A stretch of 64,000 nucleotides of DNA, taken from positions 62,001-126,000 of the forward strand of contig NZ_BSOW01000027.1 of NCBI RefSeq assembly GCF_030160715.1, read 5' to 3'. Below are positions 1 through 7,632 of the stretch, piece after piece. Both the position numbers and the translations under genes were made by a program. The DNA is from Bradyrhizobium iriomotense (lineage in GTDB: Bacteria > Pseudomonadota > Alphaproteobacteria > Rhizobiales > Xanthobacteraceae). Each line of letters begins with the position of its first letter. Position 1 is the first letter of the stretch. The notes under the pieces were generated by a model. The model ran no database searches, was not told where the DNA came from, and saw only the letters and a program-made list of their open reading frames with translations.

Positions 1-127
1 CGACTACCTCTCGCTCAAGCTCGATGATCCTTCGTTCAACGCGCCCATCTACGCGAACCTGTTCGACGATGAAGCCGGCGAAGGCTACACGCTCCTCTGG
101 TCACGGCCGCGCAAAACCGGCGAGTAA
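1..127 (+). pseudogene. 3' end of a DUF736 gene, cut by the window edge
   Basis: The first 127 bases encode the last 41 residues of a DUF736-family protein and end with TAA at 125-127. The stretch is identical to 5403-5529, the end of the intact DUF736 gene, and the identity continues through the terminator to base 171. DUF736 proteins are small, of unknown function, and common on conjugative elements of Rhizobiales. The upstream part lies outside the window, so this copy may be complete or already truncated. Confidence 0.8.
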
Positions 128-142
128 GCCTCGCTCCCGCAA

Positions 143-171
143 CGCCCCGCCCGATCCGATCGGGCGGGGCG
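143..171 (+). terminator. Rho-independent terminator after the DUF736 end
   Basis: A perfect 13-bp inverted repeat (CGCCCCGCCCGAT and its complement) has a 3-nt loop and is followed by CTTTTCTTC. It sits 15 bases after the stop codon. The same structure recurs at 5545-5573, and degraded versions occur near 773-805 and 4279-4306. Confidence 0.8.
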
Positions 172-687
172 CTTTTCTTCAAGCAGACAGGCGAAAAGTC
201 GGACGAGGAGATTATGCTAAGGGAAAGCTCCATGATGAAAGACGAGTTTGCCTTTCGGATGTTCGTGAACATCTTGATACCCCCTGGCAACGTCAGATTC
301 ATATGAAAGGAAACGTGGCTGGAGGAGCTGAAGTGCGAGCGATGACTTCGATTCGGTTTGTCATCTACCGCGTGGGTAAGTTGACGCCACAGCTACGACT
401 GCCCTTGGATCTTCAATTATAAGATTAGTGGGGTAAATGCCGATAGGCCACGGTTGGCTCGTGCTATCGATAGTGAGAGCTGCGGCCGTTCATACAGAGC
501 TGCGCGCAACTATGTTCGGCATGGCACGACATCCCCGCTTGGCAGGCTCCGATGTCGCCTCAACATTCGCTATCGGCAAACGCACAAGCTCCACGGTGCA
601 GTCGAGTTCTTGAACCCCAAAAGACCTCCAGCCTCGCGTCAAATCTTCCAAAAACACCACATTTGGTGGAGGCAGTGTATCTGCTCT
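172..687. other. No gene recognised
   Basis: Short open frames occur on both strands, but none resembles a known protein or has convincing start signals. The sequence lies between two DUF736 remnants and is probably decayed DNA. Confidence 0.5.
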
Positions 688-815
688 CTAACTACGCGAA
701 CATGTTCGATGACGGCGAAGGCTACACGCTCCTTTTGTCGTAGCCGGGCAAGTCCGCAAAAGAAGCTTCGCGCCTACCCGCTCGATCTGCTCGGGCGCGG
801 CGCTCCTCGAAGCTG
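688..815 (+). pseudogene. Decayed DUF736 3'-end remnant
   Basis: Bases 690-743 read NYANMFDDGEGYTLLLS then stop, matching the C-terminal part of the intact DUF736 protein (IYANLFDDEAGEGYTLLWS) with a 2-residue deletion and substitutions. A weakened copy of the family terminator hairpin follows at about 773-805. It is an old, independent fragment rather than a recent duplicate. Confidence 0.75.
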
Positions 816-1006
816 ACAGCAAGGCACCCGCCACCGCAGTGTCTCGTTTCGGTCGGCGCGACGGATAACACGTGGAGCTGAGCCGTCTCCTCTCGACTGA
901 TCTGGTCGTATTGGCGGTCGGCAAGCTGGCGGTTTAGTGAAGGTAAGGAGGTTGGTGCGAATCCAGCAGGAGAAGGAGACAGTCGCATGCCGGCTGTCCC
1001 AGAGAT

Positions 1007-1972
1007 TCAAGCTCCGGCATTGACGCTGCCGCGGCTGCGCCCGAAGGGCGCGGCAAGAGCCGCCTTGTACGGCAGAGTGCCGGCAATTCGGGCCATGAGT
1101 TGCCTCAGCCACCGGTGGGCGGCTGAATGATGCGTCCGGGACGTCCAGGTCATGCCGACTTGAAACGGTTCGGGGAAAGGACACGACGTTGCTACGACGG
1201 ATTTGGCGATGCTCGAAGCGATGCGGCTTGGTACCGTCGAGACCAGATCCGTGCGGGGGAGAATGTGGGTCAGATCGGAGATGCTCGGCACCGTGACCAC
1301 CTGGTTGAGCGACAGGCCGCGTTCATCGAGCCCTCTGAGATAGCCTGAGCGCCAGGTGCCTCCATAGGTGACGACGGCGTGGTTCGCCTTGACATAGTCG
1401 TCGACGCGCAACCTCCTGCCGGCGAGCAGATGGTTGCGGTGCATAACGCACACATAGTGGTCGTCCAGTAGATGGCGATGATAGAAGCTCTCGTCCTGCA
1501 CCTCGTAGGGGCCAACGAGAAGATCGGTTTCGCCGCGTTTGAGAAACGCCATGCCCTTGGCGCGCGCCGTCTTGATTTCCAGCATCAGGCGCGGCGCTCG
1601 GCGCCTGATCTCGGCGATGGTGCGCGGCAGAATGATCGAGCGTTCGTAATAGTTGCAGGCGATCGTGACCCGCCCGGACGCGCTTGCGGGATCGAAATCC
1701 GCCGGCTGCATCAGGCCCTCGAAGCCCTCAAGCAGGCGGCTGGCACACTCAACGATCTCGACGCATCTAGGCGTTGGCGCGATGCCGCCGTGCTGGCGCA
1801 CGAACAGCTTGTCGTGGAACGCCGCGCGCAGCCGGTCCATGGTGTAGCTGATCGTCGATTGGTTCGTACCGAGCGCTTCGGCGGCCTTCGAAAACGAGCC
1901 GAGTTCCGACACCAGGCGCAAGGTACGGATCGCGGCAAAATCAATCGCAAGCGGATCCCGATCCTTTGCCAT
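1007..1972 (-). CDS. LysR-family transcriptional regulator
   Basis: The 321-residue protein has the LysR length and layout. Its N-terminal winged helix-turn-helix begins with IDFAAIRTLRLVSELGSFSK and continues through AAEALGTNQSTISYTMDRL; an effector-binding domain follows. I start it at ATG 1972 (MAKDRDPLAID) because the open frame upstream (to 2152) has no LysR-like residues. It is divergent from the vanA-like gene 170 bp away, the usual arrangement of a LysR activator and its target. VanR of pseudomonads is a GntR protein, so the link to vanillate rests on position only. The ligand is unknown. Confidence 0.85.
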   Translation of the reverse strand: MAKDRDPLAIDFAAIRTLRLVSELGSFSKAAEALGTNQSTISYTMDRLRAAFHDKLFVRQHGGIAPTPRCVEIVECASRLLEGFEGLMQPADFDPASASGRVTIACNYYERSIILPRTIAEIRRRAPRLMLEIKTARAKGMAFLKRGETDLLVGPYEVQDESFYHRHLLDDHYVCVMHRNHLLAGRRLRVDDYVKANHAVVTYGGTWRSGYLRGLDERGLSLNQVVTVPSISDLTHILPRTDLVSTVPSRIASSIAKSVVATSCPFPEPFQVGMTWTSRTHHSAAHRWLRQLMARIAGTLPYKAALAAPFGRSRGSVNAGA

Positions 1973-2060
1973 CTTTCTTACGATCCTCCTTGCGGAAACC
2001 AAACCACCATATCGAAAGAGTAGATAAGGGATATCAACTCTGTCCGATTGTCCCATAACT

Positions 2061-2074
2061 ATTGCCAACGCAAT
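2061..2074. promoter_or_regulatory. Candidate LysR operator between lysR and vanA
   Basis: ATTGC-CAAC-GCAAT is a perfect 5-bp inverted repeat with a 4-nt spacer. It fits the partly palindromic T-N11-A type of site bound by LysR proteins and lies in the 170-bp divergent promoter region. This assignment is from shape and position only. Confidence 0.4.
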
Positions 2075-2142
2075 CTGCTCGAAAATGGGAGTTAAGACGG
2101 CAAGTCCGCGACCAGCAACCAAAACATGGAGATAGCTGCACC

Positions 2143-3216
2143 ATGAACGCACCCAAACCCTTTCCGCTCAATGCCTGGTATGCGACGGCCTGGTCTCACG
2201 AGATCGCCCGCGAGCTAACCGCCCGCACCATTTGCGGCAACAACGTCGTGCTCTACCGCCGTACTGATGGCGTCGTCGCGGCGCTGGAGGATGCCTGTTG
2301 GCACCGACTGCTGCCGTTATCGCTCGGACACCTCAAGGGCGACGACGTCATGTGTGGCTATCACGGGCTGGTCTTCAATTCGGCCGGCCGCTGCTCTTAC
2401 ATGCCCGCGCAGAAGACGATCAATCCGTCTGCCTGCGTGCGCGCCTATCCGGTGGCTGAGCGGCATCGTCTGGTCTGGCTGTGGCCCGGCGATCCAGCGC
2501 TGGCAGACCCTGCCAAAATACCGGATTTTCACTGGAACGACGGTAAGCAATGGGTCGGCGAGGGCGGCACGTTCTATCAGCTGAAATGCGACTATCGCCT
2601 GGTGATCGATAACCTGATGGACCTTACGCACGAGACCTATGTGCACGCCGGCAGCATCGGCGACGAGGCGATCACGGCTTCGCCCTTCGACGTGACCCAC
2701 ACGGGCAACACGGCGACGATGACGCGCTGGATGATCGATATCGAGCCGCCCCCGTTCTGGGGCCGCCAGCTCGCACGGCCGGGCCGTGTCGATCGCTGGC
2801 AGATCGTGACCTTCCAGGCGCCATCGGTGGTCGTCGGCGACGTAGGCGTGGCACTGACAAATACAGGCGCACCGCAAGGCGACCGCTCGCAAGGCGTCAG
2901 CGGCGCGTTCTTGGCGGCGATCTCACCGGAAACTGAGACGACCTGCCATTATTTCTGGAACTTCGTCCGAAATTATCGGAAGGATGATGCGCAGCTGACG
3001 AGCGAGCTCCAGCTCGCCCATGTCAATGGTGGGGCAGGCGTCTACGATCAGGATCACCGAGTGTTGGAGGCGCAGCAGGCTGCCATCGACAAGAACCCGC
3101 GTTCGCCCTTTTACGATCTCAACATTGACGCGGGCGCGCTCTGGGCTCGGCGGCTGATTGACGGAATGATGGCCGACGAACAGGCCCGCGTACCCGCGAA
3201 CGTTGCGGCCGAGTGA
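2143..3216 (+). CDS. vanA: Rieske oxygenase, vanillate O-demethylase oxygenase subunit-like
   Basis: A 357-residue aromatic-ring Rieske oxygenase. Starting at ATG 2143 (MNAPKPFPLN), the Rieske [2Fe-2S] ligands are C52-x-H54 and C71-x2-H74 (CWHR...CGYHG). The mononuclear iron site follows in DNLMDLTHETYVHAG. Length and motifs fit VanA, which demethylates vanillate to protocatechuate and formaldehyde using electrons from VanB. The usual family motif is CPHR; here it is CWHR. VanB follows 10 bp downstream, so the two are one transcription unit. The frame is open 27 codons further upstream, but those residues are not family-like. A related methoxy-aromatic substrate is equally possible. Confidence 0.82.
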   Translation: MNAPKPFPLNAWYATAWSHEIARELTARTICGNNVVLYRRTDGVVAALEDACWHRLLPLSLGHLKGDDVMCGYHGLVFNSAGRCSYMPAQKTINPSACVRAYPVAERHRLVWLWPGDPALADPAKIPDFHWNDGKQWVGEGGTFYQLKCDYRLVIDNLMDLTHETYVHAGSIGDEAITASPFDVTHTGNTATMTRWMIDIEPPPFWGRQLARPGRVDRWQIVTFQAPSVVVGDVGVALTNTGAPQGDRSQGVSGAFLAAISPETETTCHYFWNFVRNYRKDDAQLTSELQLAHVNGGAGVYDQDHRVLEAQQAAIDKNPRSPFYDLNIDAGALWARRLIDGMMADEQARVPANVAAE

Positions 3217-3226
3217 GTGAAAAGTC

Positions 3227-4204
3227 ATGGCCAAGCCGATGGAACGGATTAGTGCACGCCTTCGCGCCACTAGCGATCTCACTCCTGACGTCCGTCTTTT
3301 CGAGATCGAGCCGGACCGCTCGTTGGGCAAGGTAACGCCTGGCAGTCACATCGACGTCCTTGTGCCGACTGATGGGCGGCCGCAGCTTCGCAGCTATTCA
3401 TTGCTGGGACCTTGTGCCGACGGACTGTATCGCATCGCCGTCAAGCGGCTCGCGTCGAGCCGGGGCGGGTCTGTGGGCATGTGGCGCCTCAAGGTGGGCG
3501 AGCGACTCACGATTTTCGAGCCGGGAAACAGCTTCGAATTAAGCTACGGCCGGCCGGACTACCTGCTACTAGCCGGCGGCATCGGCATCACGCCGATCTA
3601 CACGATGGCGCTGGCACTGCACCAAGCTAACGCGAATTTTCGCTTGCTCTATGCCGCGCGCAGCCGTCGCGACCTCGCTCTTGCGGACGAGCTGACCACT
3701 TACGTCGGCGAGCGGCTTCAGCTTTTCGTCGGTGAAGAAGGGCAGCGGATCGACATCGGCGGCGAGATCGCCCGACTTGACGCGCGTGGCGAGCTCTACG
3801 TGTGTGGCCCGTTCGGCATGTTGGAGGCGGCCAAAGAGCTTTGGAACCAAGCGGGCAGGCCCGCGACGCACCTCCGATACGAGTCGTTCGGCAATACCGG
3901 AGGCTTCGCGGCCGCCCCGTTCAAGATCAGGGTTCCCCGATTGGGCCTGGAAATTGACGTCCCTGCCCATCGCTCCATGCTGGAGGCGCTTGAAGATGCC
4001 GGTGTCGGCATGATCTTCGGTTGCCGGCGCGGAGAATGCGGTCTTTGCGTGCTGCCGATCCTGGAGGCGTCGGCTGAGGTCGATCATCGTGACGTGTTCT
4101 TTAGCAGTGAAGAGCGAGCGAGGAACAGCAAAGTCTGCACCTGCGTGTCGCGCGCGGCGAGTGGTTGTGTAACACTCGATACGCCTGATCGAACGCCAGA
4201 CTAG
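3227..4204 (+). CDS. vanB: Vanillate O-demethylase reductase subunit-like (FMN, NAD, plant-type [2Fe-2S])
   Basis: A 325-residue phthalate-dioxygenase-reductase-type protein. The order is an N-terminal flavin-binding barrel (RSYSLLG), an NAD-binding domain (LLAGGIGITPIY and YVCGPFGMLEAA), and a C-terminal plant-type ferredoxin with CRRGECGLC and a last cysteine in KVCTCVSRA. It would pass electrons from NAD(P)H to the Rieske partner encoded just upstream. The DUF736-type hairpin at 4279-4306 is the nearest terminator. Confidence 0.85.
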   Translation: MAKPMERISARLRATSDLTPDVRLFEIEPDRSLGKVTPGSHIDVLVPTDGRPQLRSYSLLGPCADGLYRIAVKRLASSRGGSVGMWRLKVGERLTIFEPGNSFELSYGRPDYLLLAGGIGITPIYTMALALHQANANFRLLYAARSRRDLALADELTTYVGERLQLFVGEEGQRIDIGGEIARLDARGELYVCGPFGMLEAAKELWNQAGRPATHLRYESFGNTGGFAAAPFKIRVPRLGLEIDVPAHRSMLEALEDAGVGMIFGCRRGECGLCVLPILEASAEVDHRDVFFSSEERARNSKVCTCVSRAASGCVTLDTPDRTPD

Positions 4205-4248
4205 CATCATTCATCCAAGGTCTCGCAGCGTCGGGCTCGGGGCTACAT

Positions 4249-4306
4249 AAGACCGGCGAGTAGCCTCGCTCGACCAGCGTCCCGCCCGATCTACTCGGGC
4301 GGGGCG
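4249..4306 (+). pseudogene. DUF736 3'-end and terminator remnant
   Basis: AAGACCGGCGAGTAG encodes KTGE-stop, the last four residues of DUF736, and is followed by a nearly intact copy of the family hairpin (4279-4306, one mismatch). With the remnant at 688-815 it brackets the lysR-vanAB segment. Confidence 0.65.
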
Positions 4307-5208
4307 AGCCCTTGGGAGTTAGCAGCAAGGCACGCGCGACGGCGGTCTACCTCATTCCAATCGGCGCCCGGCCAGACGACCAGAAACACCAAGCGCGCTC
4401 GGCAAAGCAGTTGAAAATTGCACCGTGCCCCCCGGCGGGCGTCTCCCCCGGAGATACTCAAATCCTCGATCTGAGCGGCGAAGAGGCGGACCCTGGCTCA
4501 ACCCGGCTGGTCCGTGCGTTGCCGGAACGGCTCAAAAAATTCACGAGTCATCTTGTCAACGACTAAGCCTCGAGCGGAATAACGGCTCGCCGCGATCGCC
4601 AAATGCGCAGTGGCGAGCAAAGTCTGCCTTAACCGGCCCTGATGGACTGACAAGGAATAGTGCTTGGCCGCTATATCTGGGATTGCTTTCCGTTCGGGCG
4701 TCCCCGTGACTCTCATTGAAAAGCTTCTGAACAGGGCGGCGCTCTTCGTTCCGCTAGACCACAGCTGTGCCGGCCTCATTCGGCCCTGTCCGGGGTCAAT
4801 GGGAGAGGCTCGGTTGGGGCTTTTTCTTAGCGACAATGTCGCCGTTTCCCGCACGCTCTTTCTTTCTCTACCTCGAAACCGGTCACCTTCTTGTATTGCA
4901 AGTCGAGCTCTGCCACGTCTTCCGCTTAAGTTTGTGTTCAGCGCTCGGACGCACCTTGCCTCGTTGGCTTGATCTGGCCGAAGACCGGCTGCGCCTCGAT
5001 CGTCTGAGCCGCAACGCCGCCGGTTGAGACTTTCTTCCCCTGGGCTAACGCCCATTCCTCGCGAGACAAGAAAGTCTTCCCGTCGGCGTCCTCCGCTTAG
5101 CGCTCCGGCCCGCGAGAAAGCGGGTGCGTCGCCGATCGTCTTCGGCTCTCAGATCGCCATCGAGGCCGCGGTGGTCGCGGGGCTCGAAACAACTCAAGGA
5201 GAATTGAC
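4307..5208. other. No gene recognised (about 0.9 kb)
   Basis: Open frames of 80-185 codons exist on both strands, but none has recognisable domains, and several overlap in conflicting frames. The last 30 bases form the leader of the intact DUF736 gene. Confidence 0.5.
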
Positions 5209-5529
5209 ATGGCTAGCATCGGTTCGTTCAAAAAGGTCGGCAACGATTTCCAGGGTGAGATCGTCACGCTGAGTCTGCAGGCCAGGGGCGTCCGCATCGT
5301 CCCCGAGGCCAACCGCTCAAACGAGAACGCGCCCAGCCACCGCGTCTATGTGGGCCGGGCGGAAATCGGGGCAGCCTGGTCCAAGCGCTCCGAGGAAGGC
5401 CGCGACTACCTCTCGCTCAAGCTCGATGATCCTTCGTTCAACGCGCCCATCTACGCGAACCTGTTCGACGATGAAGCCGGCGAAGGCTACACGCTCCTCT
5501 GGTCACGGCCGCGCAAAACCGGCGAGTAA
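5209..5529 (+). CDS. DUF736 family protein
   Basis: An intact 106-residue DUF736 protein starting MASIGSFKKVGNDFQGEIVT, with the typical SKRSEEGRDYLSLKLDDPSF core and a C-terminal GYTLLWSRP. It is preceded by AAGGAGAATTGAC, a strong ribosome binding site. The function is unknown; the family is widespread on rhizobial plasmids and ICEs, often near transfer genes. The 3' 127 bp and the terminator are exactly duplicated at the left end of this window. Confidence 0.9.
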   Translation: MASIGSFKKVGNDFQGEIVTLSLQARGVRIVPEANRSNENAPSHRVYVGRAEIGAAWSKRSEEGRDYLSLKLDDPSFNAPIYANLFDDEAGEGYTLLWSRPRKTGE

Positions 5530-5544
5530 GCCTCGCTCCCGCAA

Positions 5545-5573
5545 CGCCCCGCCCGATCCGATCGGGCGGGGCG
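5545..5573 (+). terminator. Rho-independent terminator of DUF736 gene
   Basis: Identical 13-bp stem and 3-nt loop to the copy at 143-171, followed by TTCTTTG, 15 bases after the stop codon. Confidence 0.8.
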
Positions 5574-5896
5574 TTCTTTGACGCCGGCAGAAAGACGTCG
5601 TCAAGACGGACGGATCAATCACAATCGACTGGTTCCTCTCAATTCGCTTTGCTGTTTTGGGAGGCGCTTTGCAAGATTCCTTTCGGGTAAACTAGGCACC
5701 AGTGTCCTTGCGAGCTCGAACAGGGTGACTACAGTGTGTGAATGCTGATCGAAAAATGACCCCCATCGGTGTCTTCGGGACCCCATCAAGTCATTGATTG
5801 CATTGAATCTGATTAGTCGGCCCCCACGCCGATTAGGGTCGAGACCCCACGCCGAAACACACCCCTGAAGCTCGACGCACCCTTCGAGCATGCAGA
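5574..5896. other. No gene recognised
   Basis: A 90-codon frame on the minus strand shows no family resemblance. The segment ends at the broken ABC-transporter gene. Confidence 0.4.
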
Positions 5897-5899
5897 TCA

Positions 5900-6104
5900 G
5901 CCGGTCGGAACCGCATGGTCGAGATCCTGCTCGACAAGAACGATCGCGATATCCCGTTCTGCCTTCAACGCCGCCAGATTGGCGTAGAGTCCCTCGATGG
6001 CTGCTGGTGAAAGGCCGAGCGAGACTTCGTCGAGCAGCAGCAGCTTCGGATCGCTCATCAACGCGCGTGCGATGGCGACGGCCTGACGCTGCCTCCCGAC
6101 AGAT
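5900..6104 (-). pseudogene. LivF-type ABC ATPase fragment
   Basis: The minus strand encodes RQRQAVAIARALMSDPKL, then LLLLDEVSLGLSP (signature-adjacent region and Walker B) and IAIVLVEQDL (H-loop region, with D replacing the usual N and H). This is the middle of a branched-chain amino acid-type ABC ATPase. The Walker A part and the C-terminus are missing, so it cannot work. It meets a LivG fragment of opposite orientation at about 6105. Confidence 0.75.
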
Positions 6105-6109
6105 TGGTT

Positions 6110-6295
6110 GCAGGAGAGCCCGTCACGCTTAAAGGATCGGGCATGACCATCGTCTGGATCGAGCACATCCTACACGCGCTGCTCGATATGATCGACCGGC
6201 TGGTCTGCATGAACGCCGGGACCGTCATTGCCGAGGGCGATTCGGCTGCGGCGATGGCCGATCCGGCCGTACGGCGCGCCTATCTCGGCGTGATC
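6110..6295 (+). pseudogene. LivG-type ABC ATPase C-terminal fragment
   Basis: The plus strand reads MTIVWIEHILHALLDMIDRL and VCMNAGTVIAEGDSAAAMAD, ending RRAYLGV. This is the H-loop and C-terminus of a LivG-type ATPase. It is joined head-to-head with the LivF fragment, and its end abuts the truncated signal-peptide gene on the other strand, which marks two rearrangement junctions. Confidence 0.72.
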
Positions 6296-6402
6296 CGAAT
6301 GACATCGTCAGCGGCTGCAAATGCGCGCCGGTTGAGCCCGCTGAGGCTCAGGCCCGCTGCACCGGCGGCCGTTCTCTTCAGGAATTGACGTCGTGTGGTC
6401 AT
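6280..6402 (-). pseudogene. Truncated ABC substrate-binding protein gene, Tat signal peptide only
   Basis: Too short for most gene finders. From ATG 6402 the minus strand encodes MTTRRQFLKRTAAGAAGL then SLSGLNRRAFAAADDVIR, a clear twin-arginine export signal ending at an A-A-A-like cleavage site, and stops at 6280. GGAGGAAACC precedes the start. Only the signal peptide remains; the mature part is replaced by the antisense of the LivG fragment. It starts 49 bp after the alcohol dehydrogenase stop on the same strand. It was probably the solute-binding gene of an aromatic-compound ABC transporter in the same operon. Confidence 0.7.
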
Positions 6403-6451
6403 GGTTTCCTCCTCATGTTGTCTGCTTGATTGCTGTTCGTTCGCATCTGTC

Positions 6452-7552
6452 TCAGGTCATTCGCACGATCGGTTTGATGACCTCGCCGGTTTCCGAGGCG
6501 CGGATGGCCTTGTTGATCTCGTCGAGCGCGTAGAACTTCACGAGCTTGTCGAAGGGGAAGCGCCCCTGCCGGTAGAGATCGATCAGCATCGGAATGAAAA
6601 TGTCCGGATTGGACTCGCCTTCGACGATGCCGATCAGGCGACGGCCGCCGCTCATGAAGTGGGTTTCGTTGAGGACGATCTCGGCATCGGGTCCCGAAGC
6701 CCCCAGGATGCCGCAGGCGCCGCGCGGGCCGAGGCTTTCCACCGCGCTGCGGATCACGGCGGGAAGGCCGGTCGTGTCAAGCACGAAATTCAGCCCGCTG
6801 CCGGTGGTCCGCATGATCTCTTCGACCGGATTGACCTTGGTCGGATCGATCGTGTGCGTCGCGCCAAGCGCCTTGGCGACGCTCAGCCGCGAAGGCTTGG
6901 TGTCGACCGCGATGATCGTGGTCGCGCCGACGACGACCGCGGCCATCAGGGCGGACAGGCCGACCGAGCCCGCGCCGAACACGGCAAAGGATTTTCCGGG
7001 CGAAACGCGCAAGGCGTTCAGGACCGCGCCGGCGCCCGTCTGCACGCCGCAGGCCAGCGGTCCCAACAGCTCGAGCGGCGCATCGCTCGGCACCTTCACG
7101 ACATTGGCTTCATGGCAGAGCGCGTGGGTTGCGAAGGAGGACTGGCCGAAGAAGTTGCCGTTGATGCGCTCGCCGTCCCTGGAAAGGCCGCTGCTGCCGT
7201 CGACGCGAGTCGCGAAGAAATTGCGCGGGAAGAATTCGTGGCAATAGGTGGTCGCGTGATCGCGGCAGCTCGGACAGGCGCCGCAGGAATTGAACGTCAT
7301 CACCACATGATCGCCCGGCTTCACCTTGGTGATCGCCGCGCCGACGGCTTCGACGAGGCCAGCGCCTTCATGGCCGAGCACGACAGGCAGCGGCGTCGGC
7401 AGCATGCCGTCGCGCACGACGAGATCGGTATGGCAGACGCCGGTCGCGGCCACCTTGACCAGGATTTCGTTAGCGCGTGGATTTTCAAGGTCGACGCTTT
7501 CGAGGCTGAGCGGCGCGCCCTTTTCGCGGGCGATGGCGGCACGGATCTTCAT
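6452..7552 (-). CDS. Zinc-dependent alcohol dehydrogenase (aryl-alcohol type)
   Basis: A 366-residue medium-chain dehydrogenase starting MKIRAAIAREKGAPLSLESV. The catalytic zinc site is GVCHTD and GHEGAG. The structural zinc lobe has four cysteines (CGACPSC...C). The nucleotide fold has GAGSVGLSAL. It most resembles benzyl/aryl-alcohol dehydrogenases (XylB-like), which oxidise aromatic alcohols to aldehydes with NAD. The aldehyde dehydrogenase gene ends 80 bp upstream on the same strand, so the pair would convert an alcohol to the acid. I chose ATG 7552 because the longer frame to 7681 overlaps that gene's end. The exact substrate is unknown. Confidence 0.87.
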   Translation of the reverse strand: MKIRAAIAREKGAPLSLESVDLENPRANEILVKVAATGVCHTDLVVRDGMLPTPLPVVLGHEGAGLVEAVGAAITKVKPGDHVVMTFNSCGACPSCRDHATTYCHEFFPRNFFATRVDGSSGLSRDGERINGNFFGQSSFATHALCHEANVVKVPSDAPLELLGPLACGVQTGAGAVLNALRVSPGKSFAVFGAGSVGLSALMAAVVVGATTIIAVDTKPSRLSVAKALGATHTIDPTKVNPVEEIMRTTGSGLNFVLDTTGLPAVIRSAVESLGPRGACGILGASGPDAEIVLNETHFMSGGRRLIGIVEGESNPDIFIPMLIDLYRQGRFPFDKLVKFYALDEINKAIRASETGEVIKPIVRMT

Positions 7553-7632
7553 TTGTGGATCTCCGGACAGGGAATAAGGGGATTGGGAGCGTGGGCATCC
7601 GGCGCAGTGCGCGCCGGACGCCATGCGGAAGA

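Noticed and set aside
805..822. tts-like GCTGTCAGCTTCGAGGAG on the minus strand
   Set aside because: It lies in a DUF736 terminator remnant, lacks the second half of the box, and has no effector gene downstream.
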